A stretch of DNA of 64,000 bases from Didymella arachidicola (GCA_016630955.3 CM049995.1:1612001-1676000), one strand, 5' to 3'; numbered from the stretch's first letter, positions 42,501 to 56,800 are shown. A program made the numbers and translations. The notes: a model not told the origin generated them from the letters alone.

Positions 42501-43960
42501 ACCTCGTTCAGACAGCCGTTGGATATGCATTAGCCGTAAGAATTCCGTCCTGTTCGGGCTCGTATCCTCTGACTGTTGCCGAGGCTATCAGTGCAGTCTT
42601 GAAGGGAAATGGACGGTGGCCGAATGATTCATAGCTTGAGTCGCTGACAAACTACCATGTTGCTGTCGAGGTCAAGAGATATGAGCTATGGGTACTAAAG
42701 GACACCGTCCGTGTGGGGAACTAGCAGCAGCCAATCAGGCGTGTTGATGTACAGCTCTTGGACCGGCGACACGTGTGATTTGTCCGAACCCAAATGAGAG
42801 ACCATCTAAAATGTCCGACTTCGATTCAAGAAGAAAAAGCGAGCTGAGCGGAGCTGAGCAACCAGCCGGTAGCTAGTAGCTAGTAGCTGAAGGACTCGTG
42901 TCTTCTACGTTATGTGACGTCCAAGCGCCTGAAGAGAGGCGGAGCTGCCATATTGTCTTGTAAGCTACTCGTAGCTCTGCTGGGCGGGAAAAGGAGTCCT
43001 CGCCTCACCATGGGGATGAACGTTGTCATGAAACACGGTGTTCCTGTGGTAGGTCTATGACGCATACAGCCTAGCGCGTGGGACGGCGTTGAGATCGTCA
43101 GTAAGTGGCAGGCACCGCACCCTGCAGTGCCTGCTTACACAGTAATTAGATGAGAAGTCCAAGACGAAGGCTGAACGGATTGGGAAAACGTCCTCCAAAG
43201 CGGCAGTCGCCAGACGACGAGACACGCATAATTATGAACAGGCAATGTGCGTATCATAGGTCGGCTCCGCACCCGCTGGTGCAAGTGACGTTGGACCATT
43301 GCAGGCAGCAGCGAGGCACACGCACTCACCACCAACTCGCAGGTGAAGGTGAAGCGATGTTGCCCCGGGGAACACGCAACGATGCGCGTGCAGAGGGGCT
43401 CAGACCAGGGCACGCGTTGCATGAACGGCTGTGACAGCCGTAAGCGTCTTAAGTAGGCCGGAGTGGAGTCGTAGACAGGTGCGAGGCAGCGTGGTTGTGG
43501 TTTGTTCGAAGTGCAACAAGCGCGCCAGGCCCTGCATGAGACAGGGAAGGTGCGCCCGAAAGGTGCCTTCCCCTGCGGAGCTACATCCCGCCGTGGCCAG
43601 GGGTGCAGTTGGGTCTCCTTCGCGGCGCTGGCCATGTAATAATTCTGGCTCCCAGAGTCCCAGCCTCGATTGTCCATTTCACTCTGCGAATCCTCGTGCT
43701 GAGTGTGCTGTGTGCTGTGTGCTGTAGCTCGTGCGCGTTGACGCACCGGAGAGATCGATCGCCGGCACGCGCACCTTCACCTGCTCTATGTGAGCCCGAG
43801 CTGCCTCTGCCCGCTATTATTGTTATCACCTATTGCCACCGCTGGGCCCTGCTGTTACCACCTGCACATCACCTGCGACACGCAACCACCCTCCCTCCGT
43901 CCGTTGCACAGCGACGCCGCACCCCTCGCAGACAAACGGCGCAGCCGTGGCACCGCCATC
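39525..43960. other. 4.4-kb gene-free region, DENN to kinesin
   Basis: No frame in this stretch shows a known domain or a consistent exon set. It has A/T-richer patches, an imperfect TTGA tetranucleotide run at 41098-41114, GTAGCTAGTA-type repeats near 42870-42890, and TGTGC repeats near 43705-43727 just upstream of the kinesin gene. It may hold long promoter DNA, noncoding RNA or eroded repeats. Confidence 0.4.
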
Positions 43961-46900
43961 ATGGAGTCGCCGCCGCCGCCAACCTCACCACCCGCGCGTG
44001 GGAAGAGGCCCATGAGCGCGATGATGCGCCCGAATCGCAGCTCCAGCCGGCTCAGCATGAGCAGCAAGATGGGTGGAAGCCGTGCGTCAGACGACGAGAG
44101 CAAGACGGCGGTGAAAGTTGGTACGTGGGCAGCGCTTTCGCGGAATTTCTCCGCAAACAACCATGCAACCATGCCTAACAGTAATCACTGCAGCCGTGCG
44201 CGTGCGTCCGCCGCTCAAGCAGGAGGACCCAGGCTTCGACCTGATACCCCAGCGATTCCGCTCGCCGCGCTGCCATGTCACCTCACCCTCGAGTCTTTCT
44301 GTCGATCCAGCTGCCGGCGGCCGGAAGGTTTTCGTCTTCGACCGCGTTTTCGGCGAAGATGTCGACCAAGAGGGCGTGTTCGAATACGTCTCTGACAGCG
44401 TCAACTCCTTCGTCGAGGGCTACAACGTCTCCATTTTGGCTTACGGTCAGTCCGGCGCCGGCAAGTCGTATACCATGGGCACCACAGGTCCCGGCGACCA
44501 GGGAAACGCTCAAGTCATGGGCATCATCCCCCGCGCAGCCGCACTCCTGTACGAAAAGCTCGAAGGTCCCAGCATCCGCGCGCCTGGCTCCGGCATTCGT
44601 CCTCCCAACTCGCGCGTGTCCAGCATAGGTTCAAACAGCTTCTCCAGCAAGCCTTCTGGCAAGAAGAATTGGCAGCTCACGGCAACTTACGTTGAGGTAA
44701 AATCTTGACGTTCATCGTACAAGTGGCAATGCTGACATCACCAGATCTACAACGAGCAGCTCCGCGACCTCTTGTTCTCTGAAACAGTACCCTCTGGACA
44801 GCGTCCTGAGGTAGTCATTCGTGAAGAGCCTGGAGGCCGGATCATCTTGACTGGTCTCACACAGGTCACGATCAATTCGGTAGACGATCTGTTGAACGCC
44901 CTGAACTTTGGATCCTCCATTCGTCAGACCGACGCGACCGCCCAGAACGCAAAGTCGTCACGTTCGCACGCTGTCTTCAGCTTGAACCTCGTTCAGAAGA
45001 AGAATTCGTCAGTTCCCACCGCCACGAAAGAGAAGCGTCGATCGGTGCCACTCGAGGCCATGTCAGGTTCCGGGGAGAACTTGGTCACGATCGACAGCAA
45101 GCTGCATTTCGTGGATTTGGCAGGAAGTGAGCGACTGAAGAACACACAAGCGTCAGGCGAGCGGGCGAGAGAGGGCATCTCCATCAATGCTGGTCTGGCA
45201 AGCCTCGGCAAGGTCATATCTCAGCTGTCCTCGCGACACCACAACGCCCACATATCCTACCGAGATTCACGTCTCACGCGCCTACTGCAAGATTCCTTGG
45301 GAGGCAACGCCATTACGTACATGATCGCATGCATCAATCCGGCGGAGTTCCACCTCAGCGAATCGCTCAACACTGTCCAGTACGCACAACGTGCACGTGC
45401 AATCCAGATCAAGCCGCAAATCCAACAAATCCACGATGACAGCGACAAGCAGGCAACGATCGCCCGTCTCCGCAACGAGGTGCAGTTTCTGAGGGACCAG
45501 ATGAGGATCTCCCAGAACACAGACCGGCTCAACGCCGATCCGACCGAGCGTGCCAATCAGCAGTATGAGCGCGAAATGGAGCTTCAGAATCAGCTTCTCG
45601 ACTTCCAGGAAAATTACACCGCGCTTAGTCTCCGTCATTCTAAACTCATTGCAGAGATCTCCCGAGTACGAGATGATCATGACGCGGAAACTCCCATCCT
45701 TCGAGACACTGTGGGTGACTCTGCACTTGATCGCCTCAAACGATCCAACTCATTCGCAGATGCCGTTGAGGACGTTGTTTTGGAGTACGAGAAGACGATC
45801 CAGGCCCTAGAAGCATCTCTTTCGACCACTCGAACATCGATGGCGGGTCAGGAAAGCGAACTCCTTGAGAGGGAGGCCCGTATCTCCTTACTCGAAAGCC
45901 AAAATCATCAACTGCAGTCGCGCATCCAGAAAGGCCTCGAGCGTGAGGCTAGCAACGAGGATTACGTCAAGTCTCTTGAGCGCCAAATCGACAACTCTGT
46001 CTCTGGCGTTGAGAGGACCGACACTACCATCGCCGAGCTGCGCGACAAGTTGCAGAAGGCTAGAGAGAATGAGTCTAGCTGCGAGGAGTATATTTCCACC
46101 CTAGAAGAACGTCTTGCTGAAAACGAGCAAGAAGTTGAAGTCATGACTCGTGAGATCGAGCGCCTCAAGCACGTCGTTGAGAGGCAACGCAGCATTGGGA
46201 AATTGGACAATCTCCTCTACGAGCTTGATACCGTACGACAGGTAGACGCAAAGCCAGAGGAAGCGTTGACAAATGGACACAGCAGGGCTCCTAGCGATCC
46301 GTTCATCGAGAAGCGAATCTCTGCCGGTGGGCAACCTCTGGAGCACACTCGTCACTTCAGCACTACCGTTGACGCTATCGCCGAGGAGGACGATTCCGAA
46401 CGCCCCACCACTGCCGGAGCCGCGAGCGGTAAAGGCGAGTTGGCGGTACAGGACGACAGCCGTTCAATCAGGACAACATCCGTCTCGGGTCTGACTGCCG
46501 AGCCCGGTATGGAAGAGCCATCAAGCCCTGCGCAGTCCAGGTTTGTCCATGACAAGCTCGATTCCGTCACCCAAGAGCTCTTCGATCTGCGGGTGGAACA
46601 TGAGGGAACTCTGCAAGATTACGAGAAGCTTGCGAGCAAGTACCAGGAGGCATTGCGCACTTTGGCCTCGCTCCAAGACACTGTTGATGAAGCCCGCCAT
46701 GGCTCCTCCCGTTCATCAGCTTTTTTAGAGACCGCCCCCACCAACGGTCTCGACAAGGAGCTTGGACAACCTACATTATCGCGTGCATTGTCATCGGAAC
46801 TGCTCTCAGCAGAGTCTGGCAATATTACTACCCCTGAAGATGTTGATGCTGCCGAGGCGCAGGTTGACCTCCGACGACCGTCGATGTCTTCCACCCAGAG

Positions 46901-49232
46901 TGGTTACTCGATTCCAAAGGCAACCCTGATACAGGAGCTGCAATCCCTGAAGACACTGCATGCTGAGAATGAGCAGCGTGTCGCTGAGCTGAAGCGAGAC
47001 TACTCGGATCTCCAGGAGCAACATCAAGAGGCATTGGACCACGTAGAAGAGCTCAAGTCTGACGTCGCCAAGGCCCAGCTCACTGCGCGACCAAGTTCTC
47101 CCTCCGTCCACATGATCCGTCGGAAGTCCAGTCAGGCACTGCTCTCGAACGACCGTTCTAATCGTGCGGTCAACTCGCTCCGCGGCTTGGCTATCGACAA
47201 ACTCGATGAAGAACCTGCTCTGGCCTTCGAGCACAACCTGAACACGATTTTGACCGAGCTCACTACCCGATCAGAACGGGTCCAGGAACTTGAGCACGAA
47301 GTTGCATCCGTGCGAAAGGAGATGGAGGGCAAGATGACTCTGATTAGTGGCTTGACGAAGGAGCGATCCAGTTTGAAGGCCTCTACGCCTCTCGATATCT
47401 CCATCGTCGCTACCATGCAAGATCAGATCAGGCAGAGCGAGGAGCAGATACAAGAGCTCAAGAACTACCACGCTAAGCGTGAAGCCGAGCTACGAGAGCA
47501 AGTCGCCCAACTCACAGCTTCAGCACGGTCGCCAGGGTCTTCAAACGAGGCACTTGCTGCACCTGATGCTGCTGAGGGCGACGTGACAGACGATGCAACA
47601 CGTCACCGACAGCTAATCAGCCTTACGAATGAAGCAGCACAGTGGCAGTCGAAGCACATCGAGGCGGTGGAAGCCACCAAAGCTTCTGAGAAGCAACATC
47701 TCAGCACAGTTCGAGAGCTAGAGTCGGCCATGGAGCAGCTCCAGGCGAACCACACTGCCCGTCTGACTGAGCTAGTGGACACTAAGGGTGCTGAGGCATC
47801 TGCTGCGCTGGATCAGGAGCGCGCCAAGCATGCAGAGCTCGTCGCCGCTCTACAAACTCAGGTCGATGAGCACAAGGCGACTGCAGGTAGTAACGCTGCC
47901 CGCCTCGCTGAGCTTGAACAGTCCTACGCAAACATCATCAAGCAAGTGGAAGAGGACTCTGAAGCTAGAGCTTTGACTGAGAAGGAGCTTGACACCCACA
48001 AATCGCTTGTGGCCAACCTCGAGCACCAGATCGATGAGCACAAGGCTGCCATTGACTTCCACCAGCAGGGCATGGACTCTCTGAAGAAGTCTCATGCGTC
48101 TGAGTTGGAGAAGTTAACCTCCGAGCTTACGACACACCAAGAGTCAAATGCTGCTCTTCAGGCTGATCTGGCCAGTGCTACGACTAAGTTGGAGATCCTT
48201 GTGCGCGGCGTTTCCACCGCGCTTGGTCAGGAGACTGATGTTACCCAAGTACAATCGCAAGTTGAGTCTCTGGTCGAGGCACGCAAATCCCTCACCATGC
48301 GCATGGACCAGGCTCTCGATGATCTGCAGGCAGCCCGATTGGAGTTGTCCGATGCGACCAAGACTATCGACACCCTGAAGGGCAATATGAAGGAGTTCGA
48401 GGAGCTTAACACCGAAACCATTAAGGAACTCGAGCGTGTCACCGATAAGGAGCTTAAAAGCTCTCGACTCGTACAGGAGCTTGAAGATCAGCTCAACCAG
48501 AACTGGGACCAGCATGAGGCTACCAACAACCGTCTATCGGCCCTTCAAACCGAACGTACTCGTGAGCTTCAAGATGTCATTGTTCATCGTGAGCAGCTTG
48601 AAGATGATGTTAGAGAAGCTCGAGCCAAGATCGTCAGTCTTGAGGAACAACTTGCCCTTGCCAAGCGCATGTCTGGCCGAATGTCTATGGATCCTCGCGA
48701 GGATCTTCAGAGATCCAACTCGAACAACTCGAATGCTCGCAAGAGCTTGAATATGTCCTTACCTTCTCCGCCACCGGCAATTCCGCTACCTCCTCTTCCC
48801 CCGAACAGCCCACCGCCAACTCAGGCCAATGCGCCTTCGCCTCCTGCTTCGCGTCATCAAAGCAAAGACGTCGGCCACACTCAGTTGGTCGAAGATCAGG
48901 AAGCTCGCATCCGTACAATCGAGAAGCACCTGTTCGCCGAGAAGCAGCTTACAGCTACTCTTGAAGACGCTCTGACTGATCTTGAATCGTCAAGCCAGAA
49001 GACCAAGGGCGATCTGGATCAGTACAGGAAGAAGTGTGCTAGCCTTGAGGAGGAACTGAACGCCATGCGCAAAGAGCGTCACGCTGCTCGCCACTCTCTA
49101 CAGGCTGTCGAGGAAGAGCGCAACGCTCGTCTGCGTGTCGAGGCCGAACGTGCACACCTTGAGGCCCGCATGGCCGCTCTCAACGACGCCCAAAAGAAGA
49201 GCAAGAAGAAGGGCACTTTGAACTGCTTTTGA
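43961..49232 (+). CDS. kinesin motor protein with long coiled coil (kinesin-4-like)
   Basis: Exons 43961-44120, 44194-44696 and 44745-49232 give 1,716 residues; introns are 73 and 48 bp. An N-terminal motor begins TAVKVAVRVRPPLKQ (about 50) and holds the P-loop GQSGAGKSYT (138-147), VEIYNEQLRDLL, switch 1 NAKSSRSHAVF (about 290), switch 2 VDLAGSERL (about 345), and the neck-proximal YAQRARAIQIKPQI (about 435). The form GISINAGLASLGKVISQLSS resembles kinesin-4 members more than conventional kinesin, but subfamily is a judgement. Heptad-rich coiled coil fills most of 450-1690, with Ser/Thr-rich breaks. Near residue 1,560 there is a proline-rich insert (PSPPPAIPLPPLPPNSPPP). The protein ends KKSKKKGTLNCF; the final CF is not a CaaX box. 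N-terminal motor placement predicts plus-end movement. Confidence 0.88.
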
Positions 49233-50068
49233 GGTCTCAACCATACAGCAACGTCCACACCGTATATTTTTCGCTTCGCTGCGCATTGGGATATGGCGTT
49301 ACATACCCCGATACACTCTGTAATTTCGTCACCATGTCGGCTTTTCGAGATGGCTGTAATGTATTGGACAATTTTTGATGACCGGACTTTCCGGTTCTCT
49401 TTCTCTCTTCTCGCATTTGTCAGGTATGTTACCAAAGCGTACTGGCCACATGCTCCCCTTCACAACTTTCATGTTCATTTTGCGCGCGTGTGCATACCCA
49501 TACCCCTTTTTTCGCTTTACTTAATGTATACATAATTGAGGGGGACGAAATTGCCGGAAGTTTAATGTCTGAAGGCACTGATGAGATTCATGATGGCATG
49601 GTAGCATTTTGCGAGCGACGTGCGAGAGCGAAGGCATTTGAGGAATTTATTTCAGCTTCATATCTGACCTCTCGACTCTGTATGCTTGATTAAGATTTCT
49701 GTGCTAAGTCTGAAGCATTGCAGCTGTTTGAACCTGCGGCAACGTGCCTTTACTATTGATCAGAGAGAGGCTTCGAGTGGGAGCAGTCTCTGCGTTTGTC
49801 CGGCAAACATGTGCTGCAGTCTGTCGGCCGATAGGACGCTGCAAGGTACGGACTGTCGCGTCCCCAGTCAATGGCGGGTCGGCACGGGCACGTCATCTGC
49901 ACTAGAGGCCGAGAATTTGGGTACGCATGCAATCGCCGTGAGCAGAATCAGCATTTGTTGAACCCCAGATTGACTAAAAGCACGTAACTACCCTTAACTC
50001 TGATCGCTCGTTCATTCTGCTCTTCTTTCTCACCTCATTGCATCCAGATCTTTCCAAATCACATCAAG
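49233..50068. other. intergenic spacer, kinesin to APS kinase
   Basis: About 840 bp; 3' end of the kinesin gene and promoter of APS kinase. No other feature supported. Confidence 0.5.
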
Positions 50069-50840
50069 ATGGCGACGTGAGTGCCCCGCGAACCCCCACC
50101 ATCCCACCATTTCCGGCCTTGTGACCAAGACAACCAAGACAACCAATACTGACGGCTACCAGCAACATCACATGGCACCCTTCCCTCTCTCGTGAGGAGC
50201 GCAACACATTCCGCAAGCAGCCCGGCTTCACCATCTGGTTCACCGGTCTCTCTGCGTCCGGAAAGTCGACCATCGCGACCGCGCTCGAGCAGCACCTGCT
50301 GCACCTGGGCTTCGCTGCGTACCGTCTCGATGGCGACAACGTGCGCTTTGGATTGAACAAGGACCTCGGCTTCAGCGAGAAGGACAGGAACGAGAACATC
50401 AGGCGCATCGCCGAGGTACGGTCCTGCAATCCAACGCAGGCGCGCGGCACACGAAGCAGACGCTAACTCCCCCACAGGTCGCAAAGCTCTTTGCCGACTC
50501 GTCTACAATCGCAATCACATCCTTCATCTCGCCGTTCGCCGCCGACCGCGCAACCGCCCGCGCCCTGCACGCCGAAGTCAAGGGCACCGACGCGCCCCTC
50601 GAGTTCATCGAGGTCTTTGTCGACCTGCCGCTCGAGGTCGCAGAGGCCCGCGACCCAAAGGGTCTGTACAAGCTTGCACGCGCGGGCAAGATCCCGGAGT
50701 TCACAGGCATCAGCAGCCCGTACGAGGCCCCGGAGAACCCTGAGATTTACATCCGCAGCGATCAGAAGAGCGTTGAGGATGCGGTCGCGGAGATTACAGA
50801 GTACCTGCAGAAGAAGGGGTTGTTGACGATTAAGCAGTAG
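50069..50840 (+). CDS. MET14: adenylylsulfate kinase (APS kinase)
   Basis: Exons 50069-50076, 50163-50415 and 50478-50840 give 207 residues, the usual size for fungal APS kinase. The first coding exon holds only 8 bases (ATG GCG AC). The enzyme phosphorylates adenosine 5'-phosphosulfate to PAPS with ATP, the second step of sulfate assimilation. Seen: P-loop FTGLSASGKST (29-39), RLDGDNVRFGLNKDLGFSEK (substrate region), DRNENIRRIAEVAKLF, then TSFISPFAADRATAR and FVDLPLEVAEARDPKGLYK, all family blocks. It is a stand-alone kinase, not fused to ATP sulfurylase. The symbol follows the yeast name; Aspergillus calls it sD. Confidence 0.95.
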
Positions 50841-53800
50841 GATATATACAGATGATGATTAATAAGGTTTGGGCGGACAAACGCTCCTAAGCATACAGCA
50901 CTTGTGTTTCCGTTGTTGCTGCTTTTCATCTGACATGAGGAGCAAATAGTGTCCGCCGACTAAGTCTTGCTTGCGACGTGACTTACATCGTGGAGATTAC
51001 AATACACTGAACAGGGACTATTTCATGAGATGCATCATAATAACTGGGTGATTAGAGCCCGCTTTAAGCTCTGCCCGTACATTATAGTTACGATGCTTCG
51101 TGCTTGCGGTGATTTCAACTGCAAGACGATCGGCAGAGGTTTCAACATGAGCTCCATTTCGGCGCTAAATGGCCTACAACTAGAAACAGGGAGTATGCCA
51201 AGTCACTATTTGAAGCTTGCTTGACCTGTTCCTGAAGATTGGTATGTTTGGGTGACCATGTTGCTGCTGATAGAGTTACGTCAGCACGGCAAAATAGCCG
51301 GCCCGCTTCTTGCTCAAGCCTAAATTTTCGGCGGTTGCGACGAACCCTCATCACAACCACGAATGCGAATAAATCGCGCTTTGCATGCACGCGTTCTCGT
51401 TCATTGATCTCTGCTAACACAGCGATGCGCTCCTCACTGTAGCATTCGGTAAGCCTCCCCTCCTAGTCGCGCCTGCGCAAATGATTCTCAAAACACGAAC
51501 AATCCAATTCCTATCAATTCATGAAGGACTACCATATTTATGGAAATACCATGATGCACACCTCGGCAGCGCTCTTGCTCATTGATCCGCAACTGAACAG
51601 CCCGCTAACCGAACTTCAGTTTGCCTGGCTTCTTCTCCGCTTCCTGCAGCATCGCCCGCATAACATTTTCAAAAGGTACGATTATCCACCTACTCAACCC
51701 CGCCCACACCCCAGCATAGTGATGATACTGTGACACGGAAAGGCATTCCTCGACCTGAATATACAATGTCGATCTTATCACGCAATTAAGTTTCAGCCTT
51801 GTCTGATTATGCTCAACAACATCAATTGTTAAACATTTGGTTCAAGACCTCGAAGCTAACATGCGGTCTTCAGGTACATACTCCCTCCTTGACGCAATGT
51901 CACAATCCGGATCCCCACACATTCCCTGATGAGACCCCTCGATGCGCCGGGCGGACAGATCGTACTCCTTGACTGGCATCCGTCAAAAACAGGCGTACAA
52001 ACCTGTGGGTGTCAGGAGGGGAAGTACTTGTTGATATAGCATCACTGATTGCACACACCGCGTGCTCACGTTGCGAGACAACCTGCGTAAGATTTGTGCT
52101 AACTCACGTCGTGCAGGTACGGCATTCTCTTGTCTTCTTCTCCGGTCCATCATTTATATGATGATTATTTGATATTCACACTGTGTGACGCGGCGTCTTC
52201 GTAACGGTTGGCGTCGCCCTGATCACTTAAACAAATCTGATTTAATGAGGTATGTTCAACGCGATGAAGACTGCCAGTGGCAATAGCTAACCCCGCGTAG
52301 ACTGAAACATCTGATGGACTTCAATCTTTTCATTCACCCGAATGACCAGTTGTTTCGATCGAGCATCTGCTGACGACGCAACTCCAGTGAATACTCGCGA
52401 CTGTCTGCCCCTTGTATCCGCCAATGTCTGTAAGTTCACATCTCCCCAACGCCCTGCACATCTACATGAGGAAGACAATGTACTGCTGTATATCTTCTGC
52501 ATACCCCTTGAAGAACATCACATCACTTTGGAGACCTGACATTCGATTCCATCGATACACTGTCAATTCAAGATGCTCATGACAGGTTTGCTGACCAGTC
52601 TTAGATGTCTCGTGTCGTGATGAAGCTCCTGGCAGGATATGTCAGCTGTGCTGATAGTATATATACTCAATTGAACCTTGTTGTTTCGCTACAGACTTCC
52701 CCACTCTCGCGTGTCCATGAACGTGTCAATCATCACCGCTTCCATCTCTGCTGTCCCTCCCCTGCTCCATACGCCAACCTCTCACACCGCACACTCGGCT
52801 CCATTCGCCAGCCATTGTTTGTTGTTCTCCACTGCGGCTCTCAACGCTCATGCTTGTGGGGCTCTTCGGCTCCGACCGCCTAGACTCCATCCTCCTAGCG
52901 CGTAGAGAAGAAAGGCGGTCACCAAGTCACGCAGTCGCTAGCTCACGCGGAGCTAGCAGGCCAGCATGGCGGTCAAGCACTTCTCCATCGGTCGGCGACG
53001 TGGGAACGGGCGTTTGCCTACTCTGTCAGCCTCTTCTGTATCGAGGCCAACCTCTTCGGTGTCGGTGAGCTAGAAGCACGGGTACCGTTATTGAACATGG
53101 CATTGTCTCCACCGTGATCGAGGTTTGGATTCATGCGCGCTCACGCACCGACTGCCAGCGTGCTAGGCTCCGGTTAGAGTCTCAGAGACGGCTGGGGGCG
53201 AGGAAGACTGGGCAGGTACGCCGGATCTTCTGCGTAGCTACCATGGCTGAAATTCAACACTGCGACCGGAGGCTGGCAAGCCCGCATCCGGTACGCTACA
53301 TACACACAACCCATCTATGAAAGGAAACTAGCGAGCAATCGCGAAATGCAGGCGTCGTTACAGCACCAACCTACCACCCACAATCCCTGCCCAAGAGATC
53401 ACCACGCGTGCTCTCTCACAAGATCGCCCAAACCCAGTAAATACAGCAATACCACACTATTCCCGCACAGACACCCCCGCCCCGCTCCATCACGATTCCA
53501 CCTAGTGCCTTGCCTTGCCTGTCTGGCAGTGGGAAGCTTGTTTGCGTCCGAGTACCCACTTGTGATGTGTTTTCGGATTATCGATTCAATAGCTACGTGT
53601 ATGCACTCTGCATTCACACTGGATATGGACGCGCGTGCGAGAAGATGCAGATGCAGGACACGCATGCATGCGAGAGTGAGACAGTGTTGTGACGTGGAGC
53701 GCGGTGGGGGGTGGGATGTGGTGCTAGGCGAGAAGCCTACGGTGGGTGGGGGAAGCGAGGGTGTTTTGGGGGAGCGTTTGGGGGTTGGTGGGTTGGAGAG

Positions 53801-56800
53801 GGAGATGGGGCGAGCGCGAGCGTGATGGTTTGGGATGGAGATGGATTGACTTTTGTTTGCCGTTTTCTGTGGTTGTTTCAGACACCACGGTTGGAAAGCT
53901 GAAGGGGAGTTTCAACATGGTCTTCCGGATAGCGATTTGGATTCGAGTCTTGCACTACTACTATGTAGTCTGAGCAACGCAATTTACTCGCTGGACCACT
54001 TGCCACGTGACGCATCGAACATTGCATATCGTCTTCTATCGCTTCGCTGAGCTAACGTTACTGAGATGAGGTTGCCTCGCTGCTCTGCATTGGCGCATGT
54101 GCAATCTATCGATAACAACGTATGCTCCGCAGAGGGATGACTTGCGCGCTGATGTGTGTGACATGAGCTGACGCGAGGGAGCTAGAGGGAGCAAAGCGTC
54201 CTCGAGTCCCGTAAGCGCTAGCGTGTCGGTCCGCTCCAGCGCGTCGTGTCGCCTTTATGGGGCACATGTCGTCTTGTGTTTAGGTTCGGGTAATATCGCT
54301 GACTGCATACCGTATCGATGAGGGACGCAGGTGAGGCTGAGGTGCTGGGAGCGCTTTGCCAGCGCGCTGACATGGGGTTGTCTGTTGCTTCTAATATTGA
54401 AGCTTTAAGTCCTAGGCTTGATGTGACGGATCGAGGGTGGGGAGGGGGGTTGGTTGGTCGTTGCCAGGCAGCCAGATGCGTCGGGATCAAGTATTGGATT
54501 TCCTTTATCCTGTCCAATGGGGGGGTACAGACGGCTAAATTGTCGAGTCTCGACGTATCACAAAGGAGACGAGCATCGAAAAGCAACGCGCGCGGGTGAT
54601 GCTACAGCGTGCGCCACAGTGGAGAAGACCGTTAGGGCGGGAGAACGGATGGCTCCAACGACAACTGTCGTGCTGTGGTCCCACGTTACTTGCTTTTACC
54701 TTGCCGTCCGCGAGGGAATGACCGTTGCAGAGCTCGAGTCCTGCTCGAGCTTACCCCACTGCAGAGGCTGTGTAACCATCGCTTTCGACGCGAAGGGGTA
54801 CCGCTGACGTTTGAGGTCGATATCTTGGATTGTTGCAAGGCAGCCCTTTGTTTTGAATCGGGAGGACTGAGCGCGTCCACATACACATAATCTACGGAAT
54901 TGTGCCAATGTGATGTCAGTGTACTCTTTCATCACCTGTCCGTGGTAAGGGGTTCCACCCCGTGGCACATGTGTTGATCATTTGTGCATCTTGTGAAGCC
55001 ACTGAACTTGATGTTGGTGAAAGAGAGTGGTCGTCACATGTCCAGACAGTGAACAAGCAAGGATGTAAAACAGGTTCAAGAGAACGCGTCAACGCGTCGA
55101 CCTTCCTCTCGAACGTGGACAATGACTTGCAGAGGAGATCAAACCAACGCCGGGTACAAGGGAATGTTTGACGGTGATGTGACCATAATGGGGCTATTGG
55201 CCGGTCATCGGTGTTCGACCTGGCTGAATGCATTGGGATGGCTGGGAGCTCTGAAGATCCGGGGTTGTGGTCGAAATCAGGCGGTCCGAACTGCTTCGGC
55301 CGGATAATGGAGCTGCATTGTTGTAGAAGCCGATCTCGATGTTTTTGCATTTCCGGCGCCTTTGCAGGAAGTCACGCGAGGAACGTGATGTCCACCACGC
55401 TGGGACGGTCCGGACGGAGGATGCTACGACGCCCAAAGTTGCAGTGAAGCCCGATATGATTTGTATATCTACAGGGCGTATTTACCTGTGCGCCGCCTTG
55501 AGTGTCGTGACGGTGGGCCGGCAATCTATTCTGGTGGTCTGTGACGAGGTCCTAACGCGGGAGAAACATTCTGGAAGATGAGCTGCATCTATAACAAGAT
55601 GAATTTGACCCTTAATTCGCATGGTTCGCCCAACGTTGCGGATGCAGGTGTCGCTGCGCTGACTGCACTGTTGTTGCGCATGGACTTGGGAATGGCATTT
55701 CGGCATCTCAGGGTCTCCAGCAAAAGTCAAGTGGTGACAGCGGACGGCATTACATGCGTCGGGCAGAGACAACTCGGCGAGCCTGGCAAAGTGGACATGG
55801 AAAACTCTAATCGCCGTGCACGCGCAATCCCTTTAGGGCATTTTATTGACAGTGTCCCTGGAGCAACTTTGCCGTGCGGAATGCTTGATGCTTCGGGCAG
55901 TTAGAGTTGGCCCTTGAGCTTGCTATCGTTTCGTCGATGACTGCGTGGTAAAGCGTGAGAACATGGCACGTCAGGCTCTCCGCTCTCCGCTCTCCGTTTG
56001 CCCTGCATGCTGCCTGAGCCAGATTCCACGGAACATGACGGTGACGACATGGTATCCTCGAGGATTCGCAGTGATCCAACATGCTCATCACGTTGAGGTT
56101 GGGCGTGCCGTGATTTGGCATGCTCACGATGAGCGCATCGGCGCCGCTCTCAATATCGCATCCCCCCACCACTGAGTCAAATCCAGGAAGATTTCACGCC
56201 GCGCTCTCACCATGGCTGTTCCGGTATGCCGCGGGTGCGCTAGAAGCACGCATCGACAGCGAAACCACGTTGACGGTGCCGACCAGAGGCTCTTCGCCAA
56301 TAGTTGCGTGCGCTAGATGTGATGGCCAATGGGGTAAGGCTGCAGGACGCCCAGGAACCTTTTCAAAGCAGGTACTAGTGGCTGTCGGCGCAGTTCACGA
56401 AACGGAAAAGGGGCCGCAGACGTGACGAAACGTGGTTGCCCCAGCGAAATGACAGCCTGACCATCATGCCTGACACAGTCGATCACAGGAGGCTGCGTTG
56501 CTCAGTTGCCAAGGCGGTGCGTAGACATGCAAGGCGAGCATTCTGCTGACTCTGCTCGACGGCAAGGCAGGGCGCGCGATCTGCTGGCGGCGCGGGCCAA
56601 GAGCTGGAGCTGAGGCTGGCTATGTTGCGTGCGGTGAGCGAGAGTCGTGGGCGTACATAAGACATGTGCGTGCTAATGCATATGCTGGAGTGGATAATTT
56701 TGGCTGCATCGGCGACATGGAGCGTCACGTGCTGACACACAATAAAGTCGAGCGAATTGAGCAGCACGCGCAGCAGCCCAACCTATGAGGAGCGTGACAA

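Noticed and set aside
51790..51862. Possible tRNA with a B-box-like GGTTCAAGACC
   Set aside because: No acceptor, D or anticodon stem can be paired around it.
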